A stretch of DNA of 64,000 nt from Guillardia theta CCMP2712 (GCF_000315625.1 NW_005434586.1:293184-357183); one strand, 5' to 3'. Numbered from the stretch's first letter, positions 30,965 to 43,139 are shown. Made by a program: numbers and translations. Notes: generated from the letters alone by a model not told the origin.

Positions 30965-33900
30965 ATGTCCAGGCGCCTTTTGAATCTCGTCCTCTTCGCC
31001 ATATGGGCTGGAGTAACCGCCGATTTGCCCCCAGCGGGGTCGCGAGGAGTATTACCAGGTGTCAACCCCGTGATGCTCAGTTGCGCTGCTCTTGTTGCTC
31101 GGGCAAACTGTGAGCAGCCAATCATGCATATTCGTGGTGGTCAGCGCAAGTCTGCCGTCGACAAGGCTGAAAGGACTAGCAGAAAGACGGTGCAGAGAGA
31201 AGCTGGTAACAAAGGGAGCAGTGCGAAGGAGCCTGTGAAGAAGAGGAGGAAGAAACGATTGTCTTTCCCTCCTCGCAACACCTCTGATGATTTGAGGAAT
31301 CCTCACCTGGAGGCGTACGAGCTAGGAGGGCCGAAGATCTACAAGAAGGTTTACGGCTACAGGGGAAGGAAGGCATTTTGGAAGGCCGTGCGATCGGACT
31401 GGAGTGAAATGACGGAGAAGCAGATGGAAGAGAAGGCAAGCTCGATGTTCTTGGCGGTTTGACATGTTCTGACATGTTTTCTCAGCTCTTGAAAGACCTC
31501 CATGGGCAGGAAATGGCTATCAAGAAAACCATGGATGAGGACAATGTGTATGTCAACTCGCTACCCTTCGGGGAGCTAGGGATCTGGAAGGGGACCCGCA
31601 AAGGGCTTTCTGGAGTCCCAAAGATGTCAGAGTATGCACTGACTCTGCATGAAGGACGAAAGAAGGGGTTGAAGCCGACGGGGCGACTTATAGAGAAGGT
31701 GGGTGGAGAGTTTCATCCCTCACTTGTTAGCATGGTTGTGATTCCTGCGCTTTCAGCAATTTGGAAACAAGACGATCGAAGTGCCTGAGATGACAGAAGA
31801 CGGTCTGTACGTCAACCCCATCACCGAGACAGTTGAAAACCCGTACGAGAACACGAGGCTCAAACGATTGATGGAGGAGCGCGATAGGATCTTTGCTGAG
31901 CAACGCGGTCTGATGCATGACAGGATGGGGCAGGGCGAGGGTGGCACACAAGGTGGAGTGGGAGGGGAGGGAGGGGAGGGAGGAACGAAGACAGGAGTTG
32001 TAGCTCGTAAAGGAAACAGGACTCTTTCCCTTGTAGACCACCTCCGTCTCCTCAAGGAGTCTAAGAAGAAGATGACCAAGGCACAAAGGAAGAACCAGTA
32101 CGTGCTTGGTTTCTCACCAGAGTCCGTCGAGCGCGTCTTGAACGGGACGTTTGCGACCAACAGCGCATGGGGCCCACATAAGGCAATCATGGGAGTGCAG
32201 AACCCTGTGTTCGGAGAAGTCTGGGGAGGATCCCGGCCTTACGCCGGCCGCAAGCGCATGGACGCCTCGTGGTTTTTGGAAGGAGCGCTCAAAGGCAACG
32301 ACAAGGCCCAGTACCACCTTGGCATCTGTTACGCCGAGGGGCTGGGAGTTGAGAAGAGCTACAAGAGAGCTGCGGGATGGTTTTCGAAGTCGGCAAGGCA
32401 GGGCCACGTCAAGGCTACGTACGAACTAGCGCTGTGCTACAGGTACGGGGATGGAGTTTCCAAGAGCTACACCAAGTGCCGTCGGCTGCTGCAGTCGGCA
32501 TCTCGCAAAGGGAGCCTCCCTGCGTTAGAGGACCTGGCCGTGGCACACTTGAAGGGGAAATTAGGGCTGGAGCCGAACGCCTCAGCTGCCGTACCCTTGT
32601 TGATCAAGGCTGCCGATAGGGGCAGCAAGAGAGCCATGACGTGGGTTGGGTTGATGTATGCGGAGGGGAGGTATGGCATGCTGCAGGATGACGAGAAGGC
32701 GGAGTGGTACCTCCTGCGCTCTGCTCGAGAGTACAAGGAGGGATCTCAAGTTGGTAAGGAGATACGAGCTGGGGCACGGGCGCTGTTCAAGCTGGCTCAG
32801 AGGTTTGCTGAGGGCCGCGGAGTGAAGCAGAATTACGAGAAAGCGATCGATTGGTACTCGAGAGCCTCGATCAAAGGCTACTCCCCAGCTTTCTACGAGC
32901 TCGGAATGTGCTACATCAAGGGGCTCGGGGTACCCAGGGACGAGAGGATCGGGGCGAGGCAGCTGGAGTTTTGCTGCAACCGGGGGTACTCGAAGGCATT
33001 TTCTGAGTTCGGAAAGATGCTGCTGGAGGGTGTAGGGGTCGAACAGGATGAAGCCAGGGCGAGGAGGACTTTCATGATGGGGACCTTGTATGACGATCCG
33101 GGCAGCATGTTGAGGTATGCCGAGTGCCTTGCAAAGGGATGGGGAGGCGAAATCAACCGAGAGTCAGCCCTGAAGTGGTTTCAAAACGCGAAGTCGTACA
33201 ACGAGACAGCAGCAGACGCTTCTTTGTCGCTCTTCCATTTTCTTATGGACATGCCCGGAGGGAGCGCACGGAGCAGGAAGAAGGAGGCGCTGCAGTACCT
33301 TAGTGAGGCCTCGTCCTTGGGTAACCATGAAGCTAGCCTCATCCTTGCACAGTGGATCCTCGAGCGACGAGACGGTCTCTCCGAGTACGACGATCACGAG
33401 GCGTTTACGCTCCTCAACCGAACAGCAGAAGAGGCGGCCGACCCGGAGAGCATGCTGTGGTTGGCCTCGTGCTACGCGGATGGGCTTGGGACGAAAAAGG
33501 ACGAAGATGAGGCTGCGATATGGATAGGACGAGCGATAGATGAGGGAGCGAGTGTGCAGGCAACATGGCTGGAGCGAGCAGCGGCACGAGGAAGCATCCA
33601 GGCAAAGATCACTCTTGTGAAACTGCTGGAGAAGGACCCGACGGTCGAGAGCTTGAGCTCTCTGATGAGACTCTGCCATGAACTTGCGAAGCTGGGAGAC
33701 CCGGAGTTCCGTTTCAAGTATGCGAGGCTGAAGCTCGAGGAGGCCAACGAAGGGACGAAGCTGCTGCAGTGGGATCCTAAGGTCAGCGGGAACCTGAAGA
33801 GGAAGGGAGCACAAGAGCAGAGGTTGGCAGAGGTCAGCATGCAGATGATCAACGAGATTGAAGCAGCAGCTGCTGAAGGGCATGCTGACGCCATGTACTT

Positions 33901-36672
33901 CCTTGCTGAGGTAGAGAGCTCTAGTGCTCAGACTCCTCCCTCCTCCTAACACTGTACCTTCAGGCCTACAGTGGTGGCAAGCACGGTCTGGATCAGAGCG
34001 ACTCCGCTGCTGTCGAGTGGTACGCGCGAGCGTCCGAGGAGGGGCACGCAAAGGTAACGACAGCTGAGGATCAGCTGAGGTCTAACTCAGCGCAGGCTCA
34101 GTTCAAGCTGGGCCTCTTCTACCTCAAGGGAAGATCTATGCCCAAGGTCAGGTGGGGACGAGCTGGATGCTTCGCTGAGCTGGTGATCAGGATGAATTCA
34201 TGGCGACTGAGTGGTTCATGGAGGCGGCAGAACAAGGGGATCCGGACGCTCAGGTCAAGAACCTTGTTCCTCCTAATGTCTTGATGGATGGACTACTCAC
34301 TCTCCGAGCAGTTCGCTCTTGGACTGTGCTTCTCAAAGGGGAATGGTACTGCCTCCCTCCCTCCCTCCCTCCTCCTCCTCCTCCTCCTCTCCTTTTCCCC
34401 ACTTCATCGTATCCCTCCCCTCTCCCATCCTCTTGTCTCTCCCTCCCTCTGCTTCTCATTCTCTTCTCTCTCCTCTCCCGCTCTGACGTTTCACATCTCC
34501 CTGTAGGAGTTGAGAAGAATCACGAGCTTGCCTCCAAGTTTTACAGCGCAGCAGCACATCAGGTGTGTCCTCTATGCACATGTCCTTTCCACCCTGCTCG
34601 TTCCTCCTCCTTGTCTTTCTCATCCTCCTCCCACCGACCCACCTCTTCGCAGCCCGTTCTTCTCGTCCTATTCATGGACCTCCCTCGCTCATCCTCTCTT
34701 TCTTCTTCCCATTTCCTCTCTTCACTTCCTTGCTCGTCGTGCAGGGCCATGGCAAGGCGCAGCACAACCTTGCTCTTAGATACTTCGACGGGATAGGTCG
34801 CTCCTTCTGCTCCTGCTTGCTCGATGCCTGACGTCACCGCCAGGGGTCGTCAAGGACCCGACCGCAGCCGTCTACTGGTTCTCCCAGGCTGCCCAGCAGG
34901 TGTGTACCGTCCACTGGAACTCCACCTGATGGCACCTGGACAGGGCGTGCTGGGGAAGGTGGCCAAGGTCAAGAAGGGGGTCAGCAAAAATGCGCTCAAG
35001 GAGGAGATGTCGCAGCGGATGATCGACGATCCGAGGGGGTTGAACAGGAAGCCTAAGGCCCAGTGGGTGAAGATGATGAAGCTGTCGGAGTTCCTCAAGA
35101 TCCAGTGGAACCAAAAGCATGCCCTGCCTGTGGTGCAGAAGAAGGTACTTCCTGCTCCAACTACACCCTTCCTCCTCCTCCTCCTCCTCGTCCTCCTCCT
35201 CGTCCTCCTCCTCCTCCTCCTTCATGTTCATCATCTCCTCTTTGTCTTACTCCTCCTCGCACCCTGGCATCTAATCACCATCCTCGCTGCTTTTCCATCG
35301 CTTCGTTGTAACTTTTTCTGCAAGGCCGACAGTCTGGTGATCCGTCAAGAGGGCAAGAGACTTCCCCGATTCGTCTACATTGGTATCTCGCATATGACCC
35401 TCTCGCTCATGCACCTCACTGCCTCCTTCTCCACACCTTTCCTCCTCCTCCTCCTCCTCCTCCTCCTCCTCCTCCTCCTCCTCCTCCTCCTCCTCTTTCT
35501 ACTCCTCCTACTCCTCCCTACCTACCTCCCTCCCTCCCTCCTCTGCCCCCCGTCTTTTTCCTCTCCTCTCCTTCGTTCGGCTTCTCATTCTCCTCACTCC
35601 CTGCTCTCTCCCTCGTTGCTCATCATCTCCTCAGACGATCCGAAACATCCGAAGTTTGGGAAGATGGTGGCGACTCGACCTGAACAGGAGAGGAGGGACC
35701 GCGTCATGTCGTTGCTGCTCGAGAAGCATGAGCTGGACTGGGAGACGATGATGATGGACGCAGAGCTGAACCGCTACAGGCAAGCAGGAGACAGGGGGGG
35801 AGAGGAGAAGAGAAGATAGTGGGGGAGAAAAGAGGAGAGGGGAGAGAGATGATGATGATGAGAACGCTATCGAGGAGGGGAGGGAGGGGGGAGGGGGAGG
35901 AGGCAGCTAACAGCTGAGCACGGTCTCTCAGGTGGACCATCAAGGAACTCAGGAAGAAGGGAGTGAAGCTGATGGAGAGAAGGTGAGAGGGGAGGGAGGC
36001 GGAGACGAGGAGGTCACCAAGGTTGTCGGAGCAGAACCTCCTGCCCCACCGAGTTCCTCCTCCCAAGGGAGCGGAAGAAGGTAGTCCAGTTCAAGACCCT
36101 CCTGGCGGCGCACAATGCTATCATGGTGTGTCCTTGCGACCTCTCAACTTCCGTGTGACTTGACGCTGCAGGGGGAGAAGAAGAAGGCGACGAAGGCCGT
36201 AGAGCGCCTGCTCTCCTCTGAAGGAGCTGAGAATCCTCTGCGACTATCAAACACCTCCAGGCAGGAGCAGCTGGAGAGCAGCAGGGAGATGCTGGAGATC
36301 TTCTTGCGGCAGGGAATGAACGAGAGCGGTCGGACAGAGATGAGGATCGAGGGTCTGCGGGTGGTAATGGGATTCAATCCAGACGACATGGACAGGGTGA
36401 TGGAACCGGGGGAGGAGGAGGAGGCTGCGGTCTCCTACCCACATCTCCTCTCCAACACCTCCTTCTCCTCTTCCTCCACCCAGCTCGTTGAGGTTCAGCC
36501 TCGGGCCCCAAGAAAGTTCGCCATGTGCAAGGAGGAGCTAGGAGACAACGGAGAGCCGAGCGCGCTTGTCCTCGCAGATGGGTCCAAGCTCCCACTGCCC
36601 TCCTTCCTCCGACCAGGCTTCCGCTTTTCCCGGCAGCTCAAGAAGCAGAAGAAGGTGGAGATGAGAATCTAG
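30965..36672 (+). CDS. Secretory SEL1-repeat protein with a Nop16-like C-terminal extension, at least 15 exons
   Basis: ATG 30965 gives MSRRLLNLVLFAIWAGVTAD, a signal peptide. Exon 1 ends at 31435 with a GC donor (AAG|GCAAGC); intron 31436-31485 is 50 nt. Exon 2 is 31486-31698; the large exon 3 is 31757-33910. SEL1-type repeats (A-x-x-x-L-G-x-x-Y-x-x-G-x-G-V) run through exon 3, e.g. AQYHLGICYAEGLGVEKSY, ATYELALCYRYGDGVSKSYT and AFYELGMCYIKGLGVPRDE, and continue in small exons (AQFKLGLFYLKG, QFALGLCFSKGN, AQHNLALRYFDGI, AVYWFSQAAQQ). From about 34970 the protein changes: VAKVKKGVSKNALKEEMSQR, then LEKHELDWETMMMDAELNRY followed by RWTIKELRKK, like the Nop16 ribosome-biogenesis C-terminus. Another GC donor follows at about 35779. 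One gene is supported by phase-0 introns, but two genes cannot be excluded (TGATG at 34928). Confidence 0.7.
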
Positions 36673-36676
36673 AGCA

Positions 36677-38330
36677 TCAGCTTGTGTGCGCTTCGAGGAA
36701 AGAGAGGAGGCCGTCAGAAATCTTCTTGTCAGAAGGGACGAGGTGGCCTGTGTTACATCATCAGCACGAGGACAGGGGGACCAGGAGGACCTTTCTCATG
36801 CCGGATGATGACCGAGTCTGTAAAGATACCTGCCGCCTGAGGAGCAGCAGCAGAAGATGCAAGACAGGGAGGAGGAGGAGGAGGAGTTTGGTCAATCATC
36901 AAGTTGGAACGGAGGAAGAAGCACCTCCGTGCTTCGCTGAGGAGAAATGATCTGATCAGTTTCGCCAATCACATGCACAGAGGAAATTTTGCGGACCTGT
37001 AAACCTCTTTCAGTGCCTTGCTCACCCTCTCCCCTCCTCCCTCCTCTCTACTCCTCCCTCCCCTCTCCTCCTCCCTCCCCTCTCCTCCTCCCTCCCCCAT
37101 CACGACCTCCCCTCTTCTCCCTCCCCCATCACGACCTCCTCCTCCAATTCTCCACACCCTTGCTACCTGCGTCTCAAGGCACAGTTTTCTCCATTCTGGA
37201 TCTTTCGGGCAGAAGCCGCTGAACAGCCAGACGAACTGAAACTGCACGGGAGGAGGAAGACTATCCCTCTCTCTGAGCACAGACAGGAGGGCAGCAACGC
37301 AAGCACCCTGGAAACGTAAGGGGGTAAGCAGGAGAAGGACAGGAGGGGCTGATGCCTGGCTGAAGCCCATGACGCCGTCGAAGGGACCTCGAGACGTGAA
37401 GACCTGAATTCCTTGTAAGACAAACTCTAGTGGAGCAGTGAATCAGTTGCAATATGGTTGACTGGTTGAGTGTGATGGAGGAGGGAGGGTGTGAAAGGAG
37501 GAACAAAGCAGTGACATGCAGCACAGAACAGTCCTGAGGAATGGGGGGAGGAGATGAAGCCAGGGAGGAGTGAGATAGACATGGAAACGGGTGAGGACAG
37601 CAGAGCAAGGAGGAGGAAGGGAGGGAGGAGGGAGGGAGGGAGGAGGGAGGGAGGGAGGGAGGGAGGTGTTGGTGGTATGAGGGAGGGAGGGAAATACCTC
37701 GCTGATGTATTGAAGGGATTCGTCGAACCTTGACCACTTCACCTCATCTTCTCCTACCTTCTTTCTGTCAGCCTCACAGCAGAGGCAGCCAGATCAGCTC
37801 GTCTAGTCCTCACCGTGCTGAACTCGTACCAGCTCAGGCCCTCTCCGATGCTCTCATGCTTGCTTGTGAACGGAGGGTCAACAAACTCGAAATGGACGTT
37901 CTTTAGCCGTTTGCGCAAGGATCCCTGCATCAAACATCAGAAGCCTTGTGCTGCTCCCGCTCCTGCTCCCGTTCCCGCAGCTGCACCTGCCCCTGCCCCT
38001 GTTCTGCTCCATTTTCTGCCTCTTCTCGGCCTCGCTCTCAACCTCCAACCTCTCCGCACACCGTCTTTGAACGAAACATCTGCGATGATTGGCCGAATCC
38101 AGGAAGGGCAAGGATTCCTGGAGACCAAAGTCAGCACTCAGAGGCGCTGGCATGGCAAGACACTCGCTTGTGGGTCGAACCGCTGCCATGGAACTGACTC
38201 CTTCTCCTGCGGTGGCCGCAGCTCCTGCTCCTGCTGTCGGTGGGAGCATCAGTTTTGGTCCCCTAAAGCATCTCAGCCTTCTAATTGTTCTGCTCCCTCG
38301 CCTCCTTGAAATCCGAAGTGATTTGGGTTG
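36677..38330 (-). CDS. FSH1/OVCA2-family serine hydrolase, multi-exon
   Basis: An alpha/beta hydrolase of the FSH family with an unknown ester substrate. First strand ILALPGFGQSSQMFRSKT (near 38117-38064; the usual LHG is LPG here), joined in phase 0 to GSLRKRLKNVHFEFVDPPFT, then WSRFDESLQYISE, then VFTSRGPFDGVMGFSQASAP with nucleophile Ser in GFSQ, then FQFVWLFSGFCPKDPEW. The acid is in VHVIGETDQIISPQRSTE. A later exon reads AAGIFTDSVIIRHEKG and is joined by a 43-nt intron (36790-36748) to HLVPSDKKISDGLLSFLEA, which holds the catalytic His; stop at 36677. The triad S-D-H is complete. The first exon and start codon are not found; 38330 is a guess. The stop is 4 bp from the SEL1 gene stop. Confidence 0.78.
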
Positions 38331-38589
38331 TTCAAGTCTGATGTAGCTCCGCACCTGTTGTGACTGGTCTAGACTTGTGTAACTACATCGAACAGTGGTC
38401 TCATATCCTTACATTCTCACATGCGGTTCATATCACATGCCAGCAAGTTGCCTAGCCTCCTTGACTGCTTCACTACTGTAGGAAAGACAAAGCACTTCAA
38501 TCCCCTTGGTGTGTGATGATGTTTCTATCCTCACGAGAGTTGCAGCACATTCAATCCAATGAGTCCATAGGTGTCACTATCAGCAAGGA

Positions 38590-38765
38590 GGGGTTATATC
38601 CGCTAGTAGAAGGGGTTCTACGCGCAGGGAGAGGTTCTATCAGCTAGTGGGAAAGGTTCTATAAGCTAGTGGAAGGGGTTGTACAGCTCGTGGAAGGGGT
38701 TCTATAAGCTCGTGGAAGGGGTTCTATAAGCTAGTGGAAGGGGTTGTAAAAGCTAGTATGAGGGG
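38590..38765. repeat. Diverged tandem array of about 23 bp, seven to eight units
   Basis: The core AGCTAGTGGAAGGGGTTCTA/TAAGCT repeats with substitutions (CTCGTGG, CTAGTGGGAAAGG, TTGTACAGC). It lies upstream of the FSH gene in the divergent spacer. No spacer sequences, so not CRISPR. Confidence 0.8.
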
Positions 38766-38864
38766 TCCTCACGCGGGGGAGCATGCGGAAGAGCGGCGGA
38801 CAGCAGCAGTGCGCTGAGCAGCATGGCGGCCAATTAGGATCAAGCTCGCCTCAGTCCTGAGCGT

Positions 38865-39065
38865 AAACTGATTTTACTTTGAGTAATAATAAAAGCGTTA
38901 TTTTTTAGTCTCCCCTAAAGGAAACTGTGACCCGGGACCGGGCCCAACCGGCGGGCCCGACATCCGGGACCACGTGACCGGCTGAGCAGCCCGGCGGGAC
39001 TCGGACCCGGCCAGGTTCCCGGCAGGGTTCCCGGCGTGAGAGCCCGACAAGGGTGTCTGTAGGGG
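38865..39065. other. GC block preceded by the TTTACTTTGAGTAA motif
   Basis: GATTTTACTTTGAGTAATAA at about 38869-38888 is followed within 50 bp by CCCGGGACCGGGCCCAACCG, CACGTGACCGGCTGAG and related GC sequence. It parallels the edge at 14576-14594. Confidence 0.6.
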
Positions 39066-39199
39066 GATGTGGATGAAGCTACGTCAGCCAAGTAAAATGG
39101 AGGAAAAGGACTTTTTGCTGACGGGTTGCTGATGAAACGTTGGGGTTTCAGCTTGAGATCTGTGACGGTCCTCCCCAAACAGAATCAAACCCGTCGAGC

Positions 39200-40270
39200 G
39201 CTTTGACTCGGACTCCACCCCCACCTTAGGATGAGTACCCATATATGATCATTGGTCGGACTACCCCACCATACTGTTTGACTTCCAGGGAAGGATCTTA
39301 AATGCAGAACTTGTTGATTTGTTCGATTGCTTGTCTATGTAAAACAAGGAATCCTGCGACCTTTCTGACTTGTACCCCACCCCATATTTAGCTTTTGATA
39401 CCCTACCCTAATTAAGTACCCTTTTCCTCGGCTTTATAAGGCGAATGACGATGGCAGTTTGCTATATTTAGGAAACCCTTAACACCTTTTGCATATAGTG
39501 CCCGGCCCGCCCCACGTCTTTTGTACCAGAGATTCAGTCTCGTACCAAACTAGTGCTGAAAGGTCGTGATCTCCACTGCCAGCTGTAGGGACACGATCCG
39601 TCGATTGCTGTCGGAGGACATCAGTTAAGTCGATTCGACTGCGAAAAGACACTTGTTTGATCTATGACGACGTCATATATCTGGAAGTGGACGAAACCCT
39701 CTATTTTCGTCTCCCAAGTCAATCTTTACCACCATAAATTCCTGACAGGAATAGGAAAGACTGTTGTAAAGGACCTCATGATCATTTCTCAGAAATGGCG
39801 TGCTTTAGATATGTTTTATTCGATAAGTTCTCGCCAACTGAAGATGAGCCAATTTAAAGATCCGCCCTTCCACCCTTCCGACAACCCCTACCCCTTAAAA
39901 AATAACCCTACCTCCAAACGTACCGTCGTAATGTTTACCACCCCTCACCTTGACTCTTCATTATCAACACTCTCAATCTGTTTGACGGTCACTGATGACC
40001 CCCACCCCACTCAACCGAAACATAACCCACCATACACATTCAGCACCCCCCTAGTTGACGGACACATTTATGAGATACGTCACAACATCTCCTTCTATGC
40101 CCGTCTACCGGTAGTACCCTACCCCTCCTGACATCCATTACCCTCTTGAGTACCCACCCCCTCTATATTTCATCTCCCTAACGTACTGGACCACTCCTGT
40201 CCCACCTTCTAGAAACAGAATTGGGTCAAATTACAGTACCCCCTGTAAAAACAGATGGAAAGGAGGGTGG
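39200..40270. other. TACCCC-dense divergent spacer
   Basis: The plus strand is C-rich with repeated TACCCC, CCCACCC and ACCCCTCAC between the FSH gene (minus) and the ORF at 40584 (plus). One 155-codon frame (39664-40131) spans part of it, but its P/T/H-rich content follows the base bias. It may be a promoter region for both genes. Confidence 0.65.
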
Positions 40271-40583
40271 GTGTATGGATGACCCATGGGTGGGGGTGGG
40301 TGCTCGAGGCCCTTCAACCAAGGGGCTCATCCTTTCCCTTTCCGGGTTTAAAAGTCGTTGCCGTCCCTCCCTCCTGCAACTTCCCGCCTCCCGCAGTCAA
40401 CCCTTCTGCTGCGCTCCCCCGTCGTTCATCTGACTCTTTGTTCTCGCTTCTTCCTGCTCGCTCGCAAGCTTTTCCTGCAAAAACTCTCTCTATCTCCCTC
40501 TCTCCCTCCCTGCCAGAACAACAACTGCACCTTGCCGAGCCTCTCGCATCCTCGATTTCTGATCGATTTATCCCGCAACCAAC

Positions 40584-41054
40584 ATGTCCGACCCTGTCAA
40601 TACGAAACGTCAAAGAGATGAGCTGATCTCCTGGAGACCGGAAATGGGCTTGAATGAAGAGGAAGACCGCTCCAAGAAGATGAAGCTCTCCGCTTTCACC
40701 AGGACTTCCATACTTTTTCGCCAGTTGCGCAGTGAGGTGTTGCAATCTATCCATGAAATTCAGCGTCGAGACCAGGTGGAAAGGCAACATTCATTGGAGA
40801 TTGCTGAAAGAAATCCGCTTACTTTCCCTGGAAGTGAGAGCAACAGTCCAGCACATCCTGGAACACCCGAGCATGAATCCAACGATGTCGCCTCTAACTG
40901 CAAGCTCACTCCTGCTCTCCAGCCAAGGCCTGTACAGACCCCCAACACTGTTCTCAAGAATTGTGTGGATAAATGCATGAAGAACAGCGATTCCTGTGCC
41001 AGTATGGTGAAGAACAGCACTCCCATCCATGATATCCCTGAGATAACTATATAA
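40584..41054 (+). CDS. Hypothetical protein (156 aa), single exon
   Basis: ATG 40584 in good context (CCAACATGTCC) gives MSDPVNTKRQRDELISWRPE, then a basic patch RSKKMKLSAFTRTSILFRQL and a helix LQSIHEIQRRDQVERQHSLE; the second half is Ser/Pro/Asn-rich with a few Cys (NCVDKCMKNSDSCASM) and ends HDIPEITI. A pyrimidine-rich leader (CTCTCTCCCTCCCTGCC) precedes it. No family recognised. It is convergent with the next gene; stops are 34 bp apart. The KR patch could be nuclear-localising. Confidence 0.62.
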   Translation: MSDPVNTKRQRDELISWRPEMGLNEEEDRSKKMKLSAFTRTSILFRQLRSEVLQSIHEIQRRDQVERQHSLEIAERNPLTFPGSESNSPAHPGTPEHESNDVASNCKLTPALQPRPVQTPNTVLKNCVDKCMKNSDSCASMVKNSTPIHDIPEITI

Positions 41055-41088
41055 TTCGCACGTGTGTGTAATAAAAATCATCAAGATA

Positions 41089-42385
41089 TCAGAAGAACTT
41101 CCTATGCATCCCATCCGAGTTGTCTTGCATTCCTTCTGCAGTCCCAGCGAGAGCTTGGTTGGCTGCTTCGAGGTCTTTTAGTTGTACCTGATAGCGGTTG
41201 AGCTCGAGCACCAGCTCGTTGTCTGAAAGACACGTCAACACATGTTCAAGTCAGAAGTGCTCGGCCTTACATCTTGATTGAATGTCGAGGAGATTCTCGG
41301 ATCCTGGGCCACTCACAACGTTTGATATTCTGTTCCTCCTCGCCAACAGTTGTTTCTTGAGTTCCTGCGCTAGATCAACCAGGTGCGCAGAGGCCATCCG
41401 ATTTACCTCATTCTCGTGTAGAACTTTTTTGACTTTGGTGAGGTTATGCTTGATGATCTCTTCTTCTCGAGTCGCCTGTCAATTGACACGCTATCAGTCA
41501 ACTGCGACGATCTATCCATCAAATGCACATGGAAGATCTGCCGCACGAGCTTCACGCAATCGTTGTAGCAGGCCTCCGGGCTTGTCGCATCGCCCCTGGC
41601 TTCATCCCAGTGTCGTTGGAATTTCCTCAGCTTATCATTATCTGGCACATAGTGAGAAACCGCCATCATCTTCAACATCTGGAGCACAGAGTTTGATGAG
41701 ATCCTCCTCTTTCTGTACTGCATCTTGAAGCTTCAACTCGTCATCGTAGAGCTTCTCCAGCCTGGTCACCGCATATCCATTGCAACAATCAGACAAATGG
41801 CAAGCAGAGAGCAGCTGCAGGAGACCTTGTGATCAAGGCATCAAAGGATTCTTGCGACTGAAAATTCTGCGTCAGGATTCGCACGCAGTCCCGAGAGGAC
41901 TTGGTGCACTGTAGCGTGAGCCTCATCGTTTCTTCGGCAGCCTGCAGCTCCTGCACAATAGGATTAGGACGAGGTCTCATTTGTACTGGAATTCTTGTTC
42001 CCACTTGATATTTGACATCCAGGATTTCTTCAACTTTCTTTGTGGCCGCCACTTTGTCCAATTCTACATGTTGATTGCCCCTTTTATCCGTCTCAGCTGC
42101 TTCAAGTCTGAAGTCGAGGTTGAGTGCTTCATCTGATGTTTGAAACCACGTCAACAAGGTAGAAGAGAATGTTCGGACGTGTACATACCAAGAAGAAACG
42201 AAACGTTGGTCACATCCTGCATATGAAAGCATTCTCGTCAGAGAGAGAAAGTTCTTAAGAATCCCCGATACCATTTGCCGGTCAATAGATATCTGACTAT
42301 CCGGAGAGTTGAAGGCACCCAGAATGGGGCTCTCCAGGAAATTATCTTCTTCCGAGTGGCTAGACTTCTTTGGAGTCGTCCACAT
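41089..42385 (-). CDS. Hypothetical coiled-coil protein, seven to eight exons
   Basis: ATG 42385 gives MWTTPKKSSHSEEDNFLESP; exon 1 ends at QISIDRQM before GTATCGG. A short exon reads DVTNVSFLL, then EALNLDFRLEAAETDKRGNQ, KVAATKKVEEILDVKYQVGT and ELQAAEETMRLTLQCTKSSR. Further exons: VTRLEKLYDDELKLQDAVQK, NDKLRKFQRHWDEARGDATS, TREEEIIKHNLTKVKKVLHE, VNRMASAHLVDLAQELKKQL, and NELVLELNRYQVQLKDLEAA ending SDGMHRKFF at 41089. The whole is alpha-helical with heptad character, resembling kinetochore, centriole or nuclear coiled-coil proteins in layout only. TTPKK and SSHSEED near the N-terminus look like kinase-target sites. Function unknown. Confidence 0.65.
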
Positions 42386-42389
42386 TCTT

Positions 42390-43135
42390 TGGCAGAGGTT
42401 GGACCGAGTCTTTACAGCTCACGAGAATTCATCTCAGCAGCGAGTCTTCGAGCGCTCGTGTCCGCTCCAAGAACCCGGATCCGTTGCGGAATGTCCTGCC
42501 GAACAAGGTCTGTCATCATTCAAAGGTTGGACATTCGTACAGATGTGGCAAGAAGCCACAATCAGCTTGCGCTTGTGAATGACCTCTATGATACCATGAA
42601 GGATCATTGCGTTCAGCAAAACAAAATAATGTGCATCATGCATCTGCTGCTGCTATGAAGTGTTACCCTACCACATGCCAAACTTCTCTTGCAGTGGATC
42701 GCAATCAACCATTTAACAGTATTGTTCCTTCACTTGATACGAACACTATGTTGGATGCTCGAAATAGCTGTTTGCTTCAAATTGACCCCTCCCTATCAAG
42801 CTCAGCTCTCACTTTCTTTTTGATCCTCCCCCATCCCTTCCTACCTGACTCTGTGAAAATTCTGCAGGTCCTCCCTTCCTCCGGAGGCTAGCCTTCCTGC
42901 CTGACCTGCTGTAGCTTGCACTGACATTCCTCATCTTGTCCTCATAATTTTATGCCACTTAGTATCCCTCAAGCGGATGTTCCTTGACTCGAAAGACAAA
43001 TCGGATGTTACGGGGGCCTCATGGTGACTGAGTGCGGCACAGACTACTAGGATAGTTACTGCCAGTGTTACAGTGGTTGTCATAATGATGATGCCACTGA
43101 GTTTGCCAGTGCTGTCACAGACGCGTAGCCGCATA
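42390..43135. other. Divergent 5' spacer, no gene seen
   Basis: Mixed composition; short frames only. It leads into the GC-rich block at 43.14 kb. Confidence 0.45.
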
Positions 43136-43139
43136 CGAG

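Noticed and set aside
33164-34051. 295-codon minus-strand frame
   Set aside because: Antisense of SEL1 repeat exons; no motif of its own.
39664-40131. 155-codon frame in the TACCCC spacer
   Set aside because: P, T and H content is what C-rich repeat would give; no domain or splice signals.
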